In this document: piece by piece, positions 22,727 through 34,372 of the stretch
Layout: every line of letters begins with the position of its first letter
Numbering within the stretch: the first letter of the stretch is position 1
Assembly (NCBI GenBank): GCA_035578175.1
Contig: JAQMRL010000016.1
Span: 1,055,501-1,119,500 of the forward strand
From: Catonia carolina
Lineage: Eukaryota; Arthropoda; Insecta; Hemiptera; Achilidae
Length of the DNA stretch: 64,000 nt
Direction: 5' to 3'
Made by a program: the position numbers and the translations under genes
The notes under the pieces: generated by a model
Seen by the model: the letters and a program-made list of their open reading frames with translations, nothing else
Told to the model about the DNA's origin: nothing
Databases searched by the model: none

Positions 22727-23665
22727 ATGGCTGATGCAACTGGAGTGGGAGTGGACTCTTCAAGCAGAACAGCCTCACAAGTCTGTAAATTATGTAGATT
22801 GGCTACCATTGACTGCCACAACAAGAATAAACTCATTGCGTACTGTGCAAAGTGTAAGAAGAGATTACGTAAACAAAGAACCAAATCTTGGTATGGTAAA
22901 ATTAAACAGCTGTACGACTCTTGTTTGACTTGCCTGAATACGTTTTATAATAATCTCTCATACGAACCACATGACTGTACACTAGAAGGCATATTCGTTT
23001 GTGATGGTTGTGGCAGAGTATTCCTCCACAAGGAGAATATAACGCTACATGTAAGTAAATGTCACAAAATCATTTCAAAAATGAATGCAACTGTAAGTGA
23101 AAACAATGGCCAAAGAGATTCAAAATCGGAATTGGAGTTGGAACATTGTGGGAGTACTTCTAGATTGAGTGAAAGTAGCAGTGGCCACAAGATGTCTAAA
23201 TCAACTGACAATGTGATTGGCCAGTCTAAATTACCCAAAACATGTAAAGATGTCACTTGTAGTATTTGTGGGAAGGTTTTTAGTTTTAAATCCGCTTTAA
23301 CTAGACATATGAGTGTACATACAGGAGTGAAACCTTTTAAGTGTAAGTTTTGCAATAAAGGTTTTAAACGACTTGACAGTTTAAAAACACATTTGCGAAT
23401 TCATACAGGTGAGACTCCATTGGAATGTAAATTCTGTAATAAAAAGTTTACACAGTCATCTAGTTTAAATACTCACATGCGTTTACATACAGGTGAGAAA
23501 CCGTTCAATTGTAAATTCTGTAATAAAAAGTTTACAAATTCATCTAATTTAATTCGTCATTTGCGAATACATACAGGGGAAAAACCTTTCAACTGTAAAT
23601 TTTGTAATAAAAAGTTTACAGATTCATCTCATTTAAGTAGACACATGCGTAGACATATAGAATAG
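22727..23665 (+). CDS. C2H2 zinc-finger protein, 5-finger array (copy B)
   Basis: Predicted nuclear DNA-binding protein of 312 residues. The start is the ATG directly after a splice-acceptor-like gttgttttcag, as in copy A. The N-terminal 170 residues nearly match copy A: three CxxC pairs, a lone C2H2 finger (CDGCGRVFLHKENITLHVSKCH type) and a Ser-rich linker. Only five C-terminal fingers follow, with helix starts FKS, KRLDS, TQSSS, TNSSN and TDSSH, all with intact Cys and His ligands. The last finger, ending in RHMRRHIE, matches the last finger of A, so the difference is loss or gain of internal 84-bp finger units. AATAAA is at 23690. It sits beside the mariner as in unit 1. Function and target are unknown. 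Confidence 0.88.
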   Translation: MADATGVGVDSSSRTASQVCKLCRLATIDCHNKNKLIAYCAKCKKRLRKQRTKSWYGKIKQLYDSCLTCLNTFYNNLSYEPHDCTLEGIFVCDGCGRVFLHKENITLHVSKCHKIISKMNATVSENNGQRDSKSELELEHCGSTSRLSESSSGHKMSKSTDNVIGQSKLPKTCKDVTCSICGKVFSFKSALTRHMSVHTGVKPFKCKFCNKGFKRLDSLKTHLRIHTGETPLECKFCNKKFTQSSSLNTHMRLHTGEKPFNCKFCNKKFTNSSNLIRHLRIHTGEKPFNCKFCNKKFTDSSHLSRHMRRHIE

Positions 23666-23689
23666 AAAACACACAATTGTGTGATTTGC

Positions 23690-23695
23690 AATAAA
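23690..23695 (+). promoter_or_regulatory. Polyadenylation signal of zinc-finger gene B
   Basis: AATAAA 24 bases after the stop, conserved in all three units. Confidence 0.55.
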
Positions 23696-23947
23696 AATAT
23701 GCATGTGCTTCATCTTTAAATGCCATATTCGTATGAACACAAATAAACCATAAAAATATAAATCGTGCAGTAAAATTTCTCTGCTATTCATGGCTTCTTC
23801 TAGAAGTTTGCTTATGTATAGAGGAGAGTGAAAGTGCAGATGTAAAGTAGCAAAATAAACTCTGTGCAATTAAAGTCATTCTAGAACACATTGTATGCGT
23901 AACCCACAGGATGGACACTTGGTCTGATAAATTGTGTATCTCCTTTT

Positions 23948-24642
23948 GACTTTCTCTTCTCTATGTGAATATGTGGGAAGAAAAGTATTGTTTTCATGTC
24001 AATGTTTTGAAAGCGGGTTTTCTCCAGATATAAACGTTTTCAGACCCCCTGAACCCAAAAAACATGTTTTAGTGGTTGGTCTGTGTGTGTGTGTGTGTTT
24101 GTCTTCTAAATATCTCAAGAATGGAACATTGTATGAAGTTCAAACTTAAAACTTAAGTTAGATACCACTAGAGGACCCAACACAAACATTTTCATCAAAA
24201 TCGGTCAACTGGAAATAGTATTTTTTTCAATTTTTGCAATTTTTATTAAATTAGCTCATATGATTTTTTTTGAATTGCCTTATTTACTACATAATTATGC
24301 TGTACAAGATACGGTAGGTGCGCCATGTCTGCTGAAATTCTTGGGGAGGCTTTTCTCACGTAGAAAAAAAGGTTTTTTTAATATTGCGGCCTTAATAAGC
24401 ATTTAGCACAGAAGTGTCTATAATCAAAGTTGTAGACAATTTAAAAGAATTATTTGTAACATTTCTTTCTATAATGCTTAGTTGAGCAGTAATTAGTGAT
24501 CTTCTGTTGTGATTTTTTCATTAAAATCTGTATTAATAAAAATGGATTTTTTTTTTAGATATCTGCTGTAGTATGCATTTCACTACAAAAGTGTATGTAA
24601 TCAAATTTGTAGAAAAAATATTATCATCATTTTTTATTGTAA
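23948..24642 (+). repeat. R repeat, 3' truncated and fused to reverse R
   Basis: Starts gactttctcttctc like 5208 and 47797. It runs into the second monomer and then joins the interior of a reverse copy near 24642. The intervening R ends and spacer present in units 1 and 3 have been deleted. Confidence 0.8.
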
Positions 24643-24845
24643 GCGAGAGATATTTTGTAGATATATACACACACAGACCAATCGCTAAAAACATATTTTT
24701 TGGGGGTCATATTTTTGTTGGGGGTCATATTTTTGTTGGGGGTCATATTTTTTGGGGGTCATATTTTTGTTGGGGGTCATATTTTTGTTGGGGGTCTGAA
24801 AACAATACTTTCCGTCCTATATATTCAAATAGGGCAAGAGAAAGT
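24643..24845 (-). repeat. R repeat fragment, reverse, with internal minisatellite
   Basis: Contains the reverse 'acacagaccaatcgctaaaaac' block, then an expanded 18-bp tandem array, then the reverse 5' end agggcaagagaaagt. Confidence 0.8.
24693..24796. repeat. 18-bp minisatellite
   Basis: About six tandem copies of tttttgttgggggtcata, some with a 3-bp shorter form. It arose from the 'ttttttgggttcaggggg' block of R. It creates a Gly-rich open frame that is not a gene. Confidence 0.85.
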
Positions 24846-25189
24846 AAAAAACCAAATCTAGTGAAATGTGTAGAAGAATTCTCTAGAGTGATTCAAGTGA
24901 AACTGTTTAATCATTTGAGTTGATCTTTTGTCGTATTGTGTGCTAGTAGGAGACGCATTTGTTATTCTTATTTACTCCATTCACTTCATTCGTGTTTACG
25001 TGTATGGGGTAACAGTTTATTATCCTCACATATGAATGACATTTTATACAATTTATTTCTTGTTCTACATAATGTATTTGTAATTATTTTATTATATTTC
25101 ATAGAATGTACGGTTTCTGCTCTGTATGGTTATTTTTCTCTTCGGCTGTTGTTAAATCAGTTTCCAAATGTAAATTGTAATTAATTGTA
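24846..25189. other. Unit linker before MITE-1 (unit 2)
   Basis: Homologous to the linkers at 7358-7450 plus 8540-8778, and to 49779-50124. Noncoding. Confidence 0.45.
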
Positions 25190-25382
25190 CAGTCCATTTG
25201 AAATAGCATGATAGTATTACTTAAATGGAATAAAGAACAGAGGGAATTTTTTAATGTGCTCATGCGTCAGTGCTACCACTAGGAATAATTAAAAGGGAAA
25301 TTTTACTTTCGAAAAGGGAATTTTTATTCAGAAAAGTTACCGCCATTCAGAGACTTACTATCATGCTATTTTGAATGGACTA
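25190..25382. mobile_element. MITE-1 (unit 2 copy)
   Basis: Same ends, TA flanks and length (193 bp) as 8779-8971. Confidence 0.75.
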
Positions 25383-25745
25383 TATTTTGTTTTTTGTTGT
25401 ATCCATTATTATTTTAGTTATTATGCCATGAATCTGATGGCTCTTATTTTGTTATTTAAGCGTTTCTCATCTTGTGTATAATTAAGTTGTGTATAATTAA
25501 GTAGATATTATATATGGTACTTTAAGAAGGTGCAGTTTTATGGGAATATGGGTGGTTAGAGGATTTATTAGTAGTAATGACGGGTAATGTGTTTGTACAG
25601 GCCGTGCCACGATTTTCCAGGCTTGCCATCCGACCGTTATTATGGTGCATACTATCTAAACCGAAAACATTCCCTCACGTTTATTTTATATCACCCCATA
25701 TAGGCTCAAACTATTAGTAACGTTTTACAAATGTAATTAATTTTT
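25383..25745. other. Unit linker after MITE-1 (unit 2)
   Basis: Homologous to 8972-9280. It diverges near 25700 where unit-2-specific sequence starts. Confidence 0.4.
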
Positions 25746-26681
25746 ACTCTCTCTTGCTTATATGAATATATATATATATATATAAAGGAAAGTATTGTTT
25801 TCATATCGATTTTTTGAAATCGAGTTTTCACCGGGTCTACACGTTTTCAGACCCCCTGAACCCACACACCATTTTTTATAGCAATTGGTCTGTGTGTGTG
25901 TGTGTGTGTGTGTGAACGAATATCTCAAGAACGGAACATTGTACGAACTTGAAATTTAAAACTTAAGTTACATACCACTATCGGACCTGACACGAACATA
26001 TTCATCAAAATCGGTCAACCAGAAGTAGTAGTTTATTCATGTAATTTTTCACTTTTTTGCGATTATCTCAAAAACTGGTCCTACAATTTTTTTTAAAATC
26101 GTGTGGTTTACTCAATTTGTTATGCTCCACAAGATAGGGTAAGTGCCATGTTTCCTGAAATTCTTGGTGAGGCTGTTTTCACGTAAAACATTTTATTAAG
26201 GTTGCGGCTTTAATATGCATTTAAGCGCAAAAATGTATATAATAAAAATTGTAGAGAATTAAAAATCCTAGAAAATTTGATTTCAAACATTTTTTGTATA
26301 CTGCTTAGTTTAGCGGTAATTAGTGGTTTTCGGTTTTTTTCTCATGAAAGCGTGTGGAAAATAGATTTTTTTAAGATTTCGGCCTTAGTATGCATTTTAC
26401 GACAAAAGTGTATATAATTAAATTTACAGGAAATTTAAAGATCTATCACTTTTGTTCAGAGCATTTTTCTCTACAGAGCCCAGTTTAGCGTGAAAGAGTG
26501 ATTTTCTGTATTTTTAAGCCAAACTGAGGTCGGTTTTTATTGTGCGTCTTTCACTCATGATTAAAATAAGTTTTTTTTTGAAGTTAGTTGTTGTTTATTT
26601 CTAATGTTTTATTACTAGATTATTGGTCATTTTTAGCATTGGCAAGAGAAAGTTGTGTAAGTGTTTCACACCAGATGTTTT
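25746..26681 (+). repeat. R repeat, full length
   Basis: 936-bp R with an expanded (TA)n in the 5' hairpin (25769-25784) and (TG)n at about 25890-25913. Confidence 0.9.
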
Positions 26682-27306
26682 ACTTTGTTAAGCAATCATA
26701 AAGAAGTATTACATTAATTTCTTTAAATAAACCTTAGAAAAAAAGTAGATAGGCCTAATGTATACGTTTATGTAAATAAAGAGAAACAATTTGTAATTGT
26801 TATTATTAATAATAACAAAGTTAGTGATTATTTTAAGGGTAATTAGAGACGGAAGGCGCGTTTACCGCACGGCGGGCGGCCAACATTGAGCGGTAGTGGA
26901 CATGAATGACATGCGTGTGTATTAACAACCATTGAAAAATGTAATGTCGCATCAACTGCATGTTACCGTTGTATCATGTGACACCGTCTGTCTGTACCCA
27001 GTCTAATATGTCATTGTTTATGGTTTATATTTTCAACAACACTAACTGTAATATGTTACACTAAAACGATAGTAGAATGACTCACTAGGCATTACAACAG
27101 CGAGCTTGGAAATGTGTGGCGCGCGCGGCCTATATAAATAATTTCACTAATTCCATCACTACCTCGCCAATTAACGTTTAGCTCTGTTCTTTACTGGAGG
27201 AGATCCATTCAAATATTGTAGTCTCTTTCTTGCCAACAAATACGTTTTGTAATAAAGTTATGTAAATAATTGTGTTAAAAATTGAGCATCTGCTTATGGC
27301 ATTTTT
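26682..27306. other. Single-copy segment with CpG-rich patches
   Basis: Not repeated elsewhere in the window. Contains GC-rich stretches near 26845-26880 and 27117-27128. A possible core promoter is listed separately. No open frame of note. Confidence 0.5.
27129..27142 (+). promoter_or_regulatory. Possible TATA-type core promoter
   Basis: CCTATATAAATAAT directly follows a gcgcgcgcgg patch. A TCACT-type initiator candidate lies close downstream and 'ttagctctgttc' about 45 bases on. It may serve an unseen short or noncoding transcript. It could equally be chance in AT-rich DNA. Confidence 0.25.
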
Positions 27307-28204
27307 ACTTTCTCTTGCCTATATGAATGTATAGGAAGGAAAGTATTGTTTTCATGTCGATTTTAAGAAATCGAGTTTTCACCGGATCTATACAATTTCA
27401 GACCCCCTGAACCCAAAAAACATGTTTTTATCGATTGGTCTATATGAACAGAATATCTCAAGATCGTAACGTCGTACGAACTTGAAACTACATACCACTA
27501 CCGGACCCGACACGAAAATTTTCATCAAAATCAGTCAACCGGAAGTAGTAGTTTATTCGTGTAATTTTTCACTTATTTGTGATTTTCTCAAAAACTGGAT
27601 CTACGATTTTTTTTTAAAAAACGCGTAGTTTATTGAATTTTTTCTTCTCTACAAGATAGAGTAGGCCCCATGTTTGCTGGAATTGTTTTCACGTAAAGAA
27701 ATGGTTTTTTTTTAAATTAGGGCTTTAATATAAATTTTAGCGCAAAAACTGATATAATTAAAGTTTTAGAGAATTTAAAAACCTACAACTTTTGATTCAA
27801 ACATTTTTGTGTATAACGCTCAGTTTAGCGGTAATTAGCGATTTTCTGTTTTTTCTCACGAAAACGTGTGAAAAATCGATATTTTTAAGATTTCAGCCTT
27901 AGTAACCATTTTATGACAAAATACTATATAATCGAATTCATAAAAAATTAAAAGATCTACAACTTTCATATAGAGCATTTTTCTCTAAAGAGCCTAGTTT
28001 AGCGTGAAAGAGTGATTTTCCGTATTTTTAAAGCAAACTGAGATCGATTTTCAATTTGCGTCTTTCATATATGATTAAAATTAGGTTATGTTTATTGAGG
28101 TTAGTTTTGTTTATTTCTAATGTTTTATTACTAATGTTAGGTTATATTGTTAAATATTTGCATCGACAAGAGAAAGTTGTGTGAGTGTTTCACACCAGAT
28201 TTTT
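27307..28204 (+). repeat. R repeat, full length
   Basis: 898-bp R. It lacks the (TG)n tract, reading 'ggtctatatgaacagaat' instead, so the microsatellite is optional. Confidence 0.9.
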
Positions 28205-28736
28205 AAATTTCTCAACTGAGTCCCAACTGTATTTTATAAATGCTGTTTCATCTGCATGGTATTTGCACAGCGTTACTGAAACGTGTCATTTAATAACTTT
28301 GCATATTGTATTTTGACAACTAATTCTTCACACTTGTGAGTACTGCATTGAGTAAAAACTGGGAAAACAATGTTCTTGATCTTTTAAAATATTTTCACAG
28401 TTGGGAAATGGAACGGCAAGTAATCAAGACTGTAAATATAAGGAGATTACCAAACAGTAATACCTCCTATACATTTGTAAATGGAAAAATTTCAAATTGC
28501 AGACTAGAAAAACATTGTTAGGACAAAGTAATGTGGACGCATGTCACTGCTTAATTGTAAAATGTAAATCATGAACCAATGACGATCAGTTGATAGTAAC
28601 TGGGCACTTACAGTTTCACAAATAGAAATGTTGAATGTTTAAACAAAATTATATCGTGACAATATCTGAAAGAAGAGAGTATTGAAGAATTCTCTAAAAG
28701 TACCGACATTTAAAAGGTGTCAACTTAGATAATAAC
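28205..28736. other. Single-copy AT-rich segment
   Basis: No repeat partner in the window. A 61-codon open frame at 28336-28521 has no recognisable domain and is not called. Confidence 0.4.
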
Positions 28737-29194
28737 GGGTGTTTTATTGACGACGCAACCCTGATTATAAGAAGATAGAAGTAATAAATCAGTTAATTTT
28801 CTTTCCCCCAATCGGTATGTTGGTAACAGTGTACTCTTGGCCAACTACCTAAGAGAGTTAAAATGTTGCAGTCAAGCATTAGTGTGCTGACAGCAGTCGT
28901 TTCTTTATATTGTGTTAGCAATGGTTGTTTCCAAAGAAGAGATTGTGGCTTTTAATTTAGGGTTGCATTCTTAATAAAACACTTGTAGGGTATTTTATTA
29001 ATAAAACCATTGCTGACACAATATAACGAAACGACTGCTGTCACCACACTAATGCTTGACTGGAACATTTTAACTGTCTTAAGTAGTTGGCCTTAAGTGC
29101 ACTGTTGCCAACATACCAATTGGGGGACAGAAAATTTATTGATGTATTACTTCTATCTTCTTATAATCAGGGTTGCGTCGCTAATAAAACACCC
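28737..29194. mobile_element. Foldback element with 190-bp arms
   Basis: Left arm 28737-28926 and right arm 29005-29194 are imperfect reverse complements, starting gggtgttttatt and ending aataaaacaccc, around a 78-bp spacer. The spacer repeats part of the end motif (ttcttaataaaacac). No coding capacity. Confidence 0.8.
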
Positions 29195-29871
29195 TATCAT
29201 AGTAAATAAAAAATAGGATTTCTGAGAAATAGAAATATATCGCACAAATGGTTACATGTAGCCTATTGTTGTACGGCTACCTAAAGGAGTCGGGTATCTA
29301 ATTAGATAATTGGCTCTTTTTGTAACCATTCTGTTCAATTATGATGAGTGTATTTTTATTATTATATAGAAAATCTCTGTCCTTTTCGTGACTTGCATAG
29401 CTTGATGTATGTAAGGGAGCACACCGTTTTGGAGTTGAGTCTTTGATCTGGCAGTGAGTCATACTGTGTACGAGTACGCCTGCCAAGAGATCCACCGTAA
29501 ATTGTAGACACAAATAATCGTTGTTATCTTTGTAAGTACGACTTAGTTTAAGTAAGTGCGAAATAATCTTGCAATTGGTTAAGTTTACGTCATAAATTTA
29601 GTGTAATTAGTGGGTTATTTCTTATAAGTAATGTAATTGTAGGTTTAAGACACTTGAATTGTTCTTGTAATTATTAATTTGCAATAAATAATACTTGTGT
29701 AATTCTTAAACTATAGTGTGTTAATTATTTAATTTACCTAGATCCCGAAACGGACCTTAGAGATAAGTGTCACAATACATTATTGTCTAATGACTGGATG
29801 TGTAAGTTCAGTTGAGGCTGTCAACTAAATACATAATTTGGAATCTGTTATATTGTAATAATCTGTTTCCA
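29195..29871. repeat. AT-rich block repeated in units 1-3 (unit 2)
   Basis: Collinear with 9576-10261. A 71-codon reverse frame is not supported. Confidence 0.5.
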
Positions 29872-30003
29872 GCTTGTCATGTTCATGCGGTCTTGGGTTC
29901 GAATCCCATTGAGGCACAGCATATTTTCATACGTTACAAAAAAAATCATTTCATCCTTCACCGTCTGCATTAGCAGTAAATGCAGAACAATAGGACTAGA
30001 AAC
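29872..30003 (+). mobile_element. SINE-1 fragment (unit 2)
   Basis: Has cggtcttgggttcgaatccc (B box) and the SINE-1 body. Matches 10262-10384. Confidence 0.6.
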
Positions 30004-30039
30004 AAAAAGAAAAAAAATTGCCATGTTCAGTCTACTTTT

Positions 30040-30325
30040 ACTTTTTCTTGCCTATATAAATTTATAGGAACGACTATTGCTTTCATGTTGATGAGAAATC
30101 CAGTTTTCACAAGATATGCATGTTTTCAGACCCCCTGAACCCAAAAAACATGTTTTTGGGAATAGTTATGTGTGTTAATAAGACATCTCAAGAAAGGATC
30201 TTTGTACGAAGTTGAAACTTAAAATTTAAGTTAGGTACTACTAGAGGAACCAACACGAACATTATCATCTAAATTGGTCAACCGTAAGTAGTAGTTTCTT
30301 CATGTAATTTTCACTTTTTTTGCGA
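30040..30325 (+). repeat. R repeat, 5' part (unit 2)
   Basis: Same truncation as 10835-11120. The 400-bp repeat that precedes it in unit 1 is absent here, so that repeat inserted after duplication or was lost. Confidence 0.8.
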
Positions 30326-30624
30326 CAATCACTGCCTGTCGTGACAGACCGTTTTTTGTGTACCCAAATCTTAAGCCATTGAATTATGCACAAGATTATA
30401 CACCCAACAACAGTGACTCACTTGTCCATTATAAAGATGGATGGAATAGTGAAGAGAGAGAGTGAAGAAGAAGTTTTACGTGGTGTTTACTGTTTGCAGA
30501 TGATCTTGTGCGCAAAGATAGAGTGTGAATCTAGTTTGGGGTCGAGAAGTTCCTAAAAATTATGTGAAATATGATATGAATAATATGCATTATTGTGTAT
30601 CAGTACTGACTTAGGCAGTGTGAT
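30326..30624 (+). mobile_element. Old LINE reverse-transcriptase fragment (unit 2)
   Basis: Homologous to 11121-11417, with the LFADDL-like box near 30495. Confidence 0.45.
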
Positions 30625-33045
30625 TGTTTTTTTTTGCGCCCTGGAGAGTCCAGGAAGAGTATAGGACATGTCAGTTATAACATCTGAAATACATATAAGA
30701 ATTACAATATATATTTTTCTAACAACCAGAATACAGTAACATAAAACACTTACCAAATATATATTTCAATTTTAAATAATACGGCTGTTTAAAAATCATA
30801 CATAGGATGTTTAATAAAATAATAAGAATTACAATGTATCACTACTATCAAGAAAGAAATTCTTGGACGCTATAAAAAGTTTCACTGACCAAGTAATTTT
30901 TCAGATTCTTTTTAAAAGAATGCAAACTATGACAACATTTTGAAAACTGGGGTATTTTATTTATGAATTTTCTCCCTGCTTAAGTAGGTTTCTGTTCAAA
31001 CAATTTTCTGGAATGATTAGCCACATAATAATCATTCCTGTTTCTCGTGTTATGATTGTGAACATTGAAATTCTGCATAAATATATTTTGCCTAACATAC
31101 ATAATGACCTCAAAAATGTAAATAGAGGGAACTGTAAGCAATTTAAGCTCCTTCAATAGTGGCCTGCATGAGGTTAGATGGTTAGCTTACATCTAATAGC
31201 TTTCTTTTGAATTTTAAAAACCCTATTCATATTACCCATGCTAGAATTAGCCCATACTAAGATACCATAATGGATATGAGACAGAATGAGGCCATGATAA
31301 GCTTCCATTAGTAATTTTTTATCATTTAATCTGGCAACTTGTTTTAGTGTAAATACCCCAGATGATATTTTACTACAAACGTGATTGGTATAGAAGTCCC
31401 AAGACAAAAATCTATCTAGAGATACTCCTAGGAACGTTACTGTTTCTACATGCTCTAAACTATTATCATGAATAAATGCATCCAATTCTCTACTTTCTTT
31501 AACGCTATGTTTATTTTTGAACTGCAAGTACTGACACTTTTTCCCATTAACTGTTAATAACATTTGATTCAAGAACTGTACTACGGACTCTATGTTAACA
31601 TGTGTATTTACTTCAAGAGCATCTACCAGTAAACTGTTACTGATAACTGAAGTATAATTAACAAACAACAAAGCTCTGCCATTAGGTATGACTTCTGGTA
31701 GTCTATTAATGTACAATAGAATCAGAATTGTACCTAAAACTAACCCTTGTGGAACGCCTGCTTTGACTTCAAGCTTTCCAGATACAACCTTTGTAAGTTT
31801 CCCTCTAACAACCCTACTTAACTCCACACACTGTAATCTATTAATAAGGTAAGATTGAAACCATTTCAATTCTACATCCTTAACGCTTAATGACTAATGT
31901 TTGCAATAAAATTTCATGATCAGGACAATCAAAAGCTTTACTCAGATCCAGAAACACTGCCAATGTTTTCTCCCTGCCATCCAATATATTAACTACTTGC
32001 TCCACAAGTGAAACTATTGCAGTTTTAGTTGATCTACCCTTTTTGGAAACCATGCTGATCCTCTGAAATGATAAGGTTTTCAGTCAAGAAACTGATTAAC
32101 CTAATAAATACTACCGTTTCAAAAATTTTACTGATTGTGTTTAAAATACACATATCGGCCTATAATTTTCAATAGCAGGCTATATCCATTCTTAAATATA
32201 GGCAATATTTTAGCCTCCTTCAGTTTGTTTGGAAATATGTGTACCTGCTTCGAGTGAGAAGTTAAATGAAGCAGAGGAGTAACTAAAAAATGTTTACATT
32301 CTTTAACAATTATACTAGAAATCCTATCCAACCCACTTGTTTTTTTACTTTTCAAACTATCAATAACTGATTCTAATTCCTCACTTGAAACTAGGCTAAA
32401 TTAGAATTGATTTACTACCTTGTTACTTTTTGGATCATAACATCCCACCGTTACGCTTTTTTGTTGTTTAAGTTTTGAAGCTACTTCCTGATAATATTTG
32501 TTAAAAAATTACAAATTTCTACACCATTCTCAATAAGTTCATTATTTCTGTTAACAATATTTGGTATGTCAGTAAAACGTTTGTTCCCAACTACACCTCG
32601 ATTCTTATTTATTATTTCCCATATTGCTGAGTTTAAATTTGATGATTTATGAAGGACTTCAGCAGTTGTTTTACATTTAGCTCTCTGGACTTCTCTGGCA
32701 TAATGTTTTTTAATAGTTTTGTACCTTTTTTCGTTAGAGGTAGTCCTATGTGATAGAAAATCTGAGTATACATCTCTAACTTCAGACCACATTTTCAAAA
32801 TTTCCCCTGTGACCCACTCATCTATTTCACTGATAATATTTCTTACATCTTTTTTTTTAATTGGACAACTATTTTAATAATGAAATTTTAATGTTTCAAT
32901 AAAATTATGATATTTCTGATTAATGTCGAAAGAATTGAAAACAGTTCCAATCCTCTTTGGATAAACTGTGTAACAAACAATTATTATTCCCTTGGTTGAA
33001 GCTTTTACTTATTTCCCGTGATTGCTGTAATTGTTCGTTGTATAT
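30625..33045 (-). mobile_element. Jockey/CR1-like LINE, 5' truncated (unit 2)
   Basis: Orthologous to 11418-13745, with the A-rich 3' tail inserted into the same old LINE fragment. It has an extra stretch of about 120 bp near 30700-30830 with a partial repeat of the 'ataagaattacaa' sequence. Confidence 0.75.
31174..32840 (-). pseudogene. Non-LTR reverse transcriptase, inactive (unit 2)
   Basis: The longest piece (31174-31869, 231 codons) carries GVPQGLVLGTILILLYINRL, the position of the catalytic box, and the thumb FLGVSLDRFLSWD, followed by KQVARLNDKKLL. The catalytic Ala-Asp-Asp has become Val-Asn-Tyr (LLFVNYTSVI), so this copy could not polymerise even if the frames were joined. Upstream palm and finger pieces (SKKTSGLDRISS near 32340) lie in other frames. 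The unit 1 copy keeps ADD, so this change came after the duplication. Confidence 0.8.
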
Positions 33046-33460
33046 AATTTAATTCTTTTGTTGTATCTATTTTATAATTTTAACCGATGCAAATAAAAGT
33101 TTTAAAAACCTATCAACACCGTGTAGTTGCCCTATCTAGCGCCAGCAGCAGTTCTTTAATTTGCAAAATGGATTCTCCGTTTAAGGTGGGAAAGAAGTGA
33201 TCGTGTGTTAGTAAATAAACTAGGAGAAAACAATTAGTACTAATCATAGAGTAATAAAGAATAGAGGGGGAACTGAGATAGGCGGAATGAAACGGAGTTT
33301 GTCGTCTGCTAGTGTTATATGCTGACAAACATAGAGTGCGTTTTGGCGTCGCTTTAAAATTTGAAACCTAGGCGTCATACAGAGCAAGCGTTGTTAGATC
33401 AAATTGTACGTTAGTAATGGCGGATGAGACCATGGTTGTTTGGAGATTATTTTTAGTTAC

Positions 33461-34116
33461 AATGAAATTTTATTAGGTTGAAAAAGTGTTTTCTTCGCAG
33501 AGGTATATTTAACGTCATTTCTTCTGTTTTCCAAGAGACGAAAACCTGTAAGTATTATTATGATAAGTAAATACGTGTACGCCAAAATACATCTTGTTTG
33601 TTTATAGGTTAAGCACATTTACTACTAGCGAATTAGTAAATAATGAAATATATGAATTGCCTATTTTAATTATTGTACACATTATCTAGTGATTAAGTTT
33701 GTCTGGTATAATAATTAGGTTATTAATTAAATTATTAATAACTAATACTTAATTAGTACTAGGTTATTAATAATTAGGTTAGAGATATAGGTTAGGTCAT
33801 GTGCCATTTTACTGGTTAGCTTTCTTTTTAATTGATGTGATGTGAAACTAATATAACTATTGTTACATCAGGCAAACTTAAGCACCGCATTTATGTAATA
33901 AATAATAATTTAAAAGTAGAAGGCAATTTATACATTTAATGTTTCCTCAATCTTTTAACGGTTAACCTAAACACAAACAAGATTTATTTTGGCCTACACG
34001 TATTTACTTATCATGTTAATACTTACAGGTTTTTTGCTTTCGGAAAACAGAAGAAATCACGTCCCCTAACCCTCTGCGAAAAAAAACCACTTCTTTAAGT
34101 AACAAAATTTCATTTC
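33461..34116. repeat. Nested inverted repeat inside TIR transposon
   Basis: Arms 33461-33614 and 33960-34116 are reverse complements. Each carries an exon-like piece of about 48 bp bounded by ttcgcag and gtaagtatt. Confidence 0.75.
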
Positions 34117-34149
34117 ATTAATTATAACTAATCTCAACCCACTGTTTCA

Positions 34150-34205
34150 TGACCCACGGTAATCGCCGATAACCAAACTGTTGATGCGACTTTTAAAAAA
34201 AATTA
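34150..34205 (+). mobile_element. SINE-2 3' tail fragment
   Basis: 'ctgttgatgcgactt' plus an A-rich tail matches the ends of the SINE-2 copies at 6462-6612 and 41880-42025. No head is present. Confidence 0.45.
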
Positions 34206-34280
34206 GTTCCCAAAAATTTTAATTAAAGAACAAAAAGTAAAATGAAATAAAATATAAATATTGTATAGGATAATAGGCCA

Positions 34281-34372
34281 AAATTCAAATCTCCCTCATA
34301 TGCGCTACTAGCGCATTCTACAGGCGTAAAATTCAAATCTCCCTCGTATGCGCTACTAGCGCATTCTATAAA
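34281..34372. repeat. 47-bp tandem duplication with palindrome
   Basis: Two copies (starts 34281 and 34328), each holding the 17-bp palindrome ATGCGCTACTAGCGCAT. Confidence 0.8.

Noticed and set aside
24573..24923. 116-codon Gly-rich open frame (GGHIFVGGHIF)
   Set aside because: Produced by the 18-bp minisatellite, a multiple of three. It has no start context and no counterpart in units 1 and 3.
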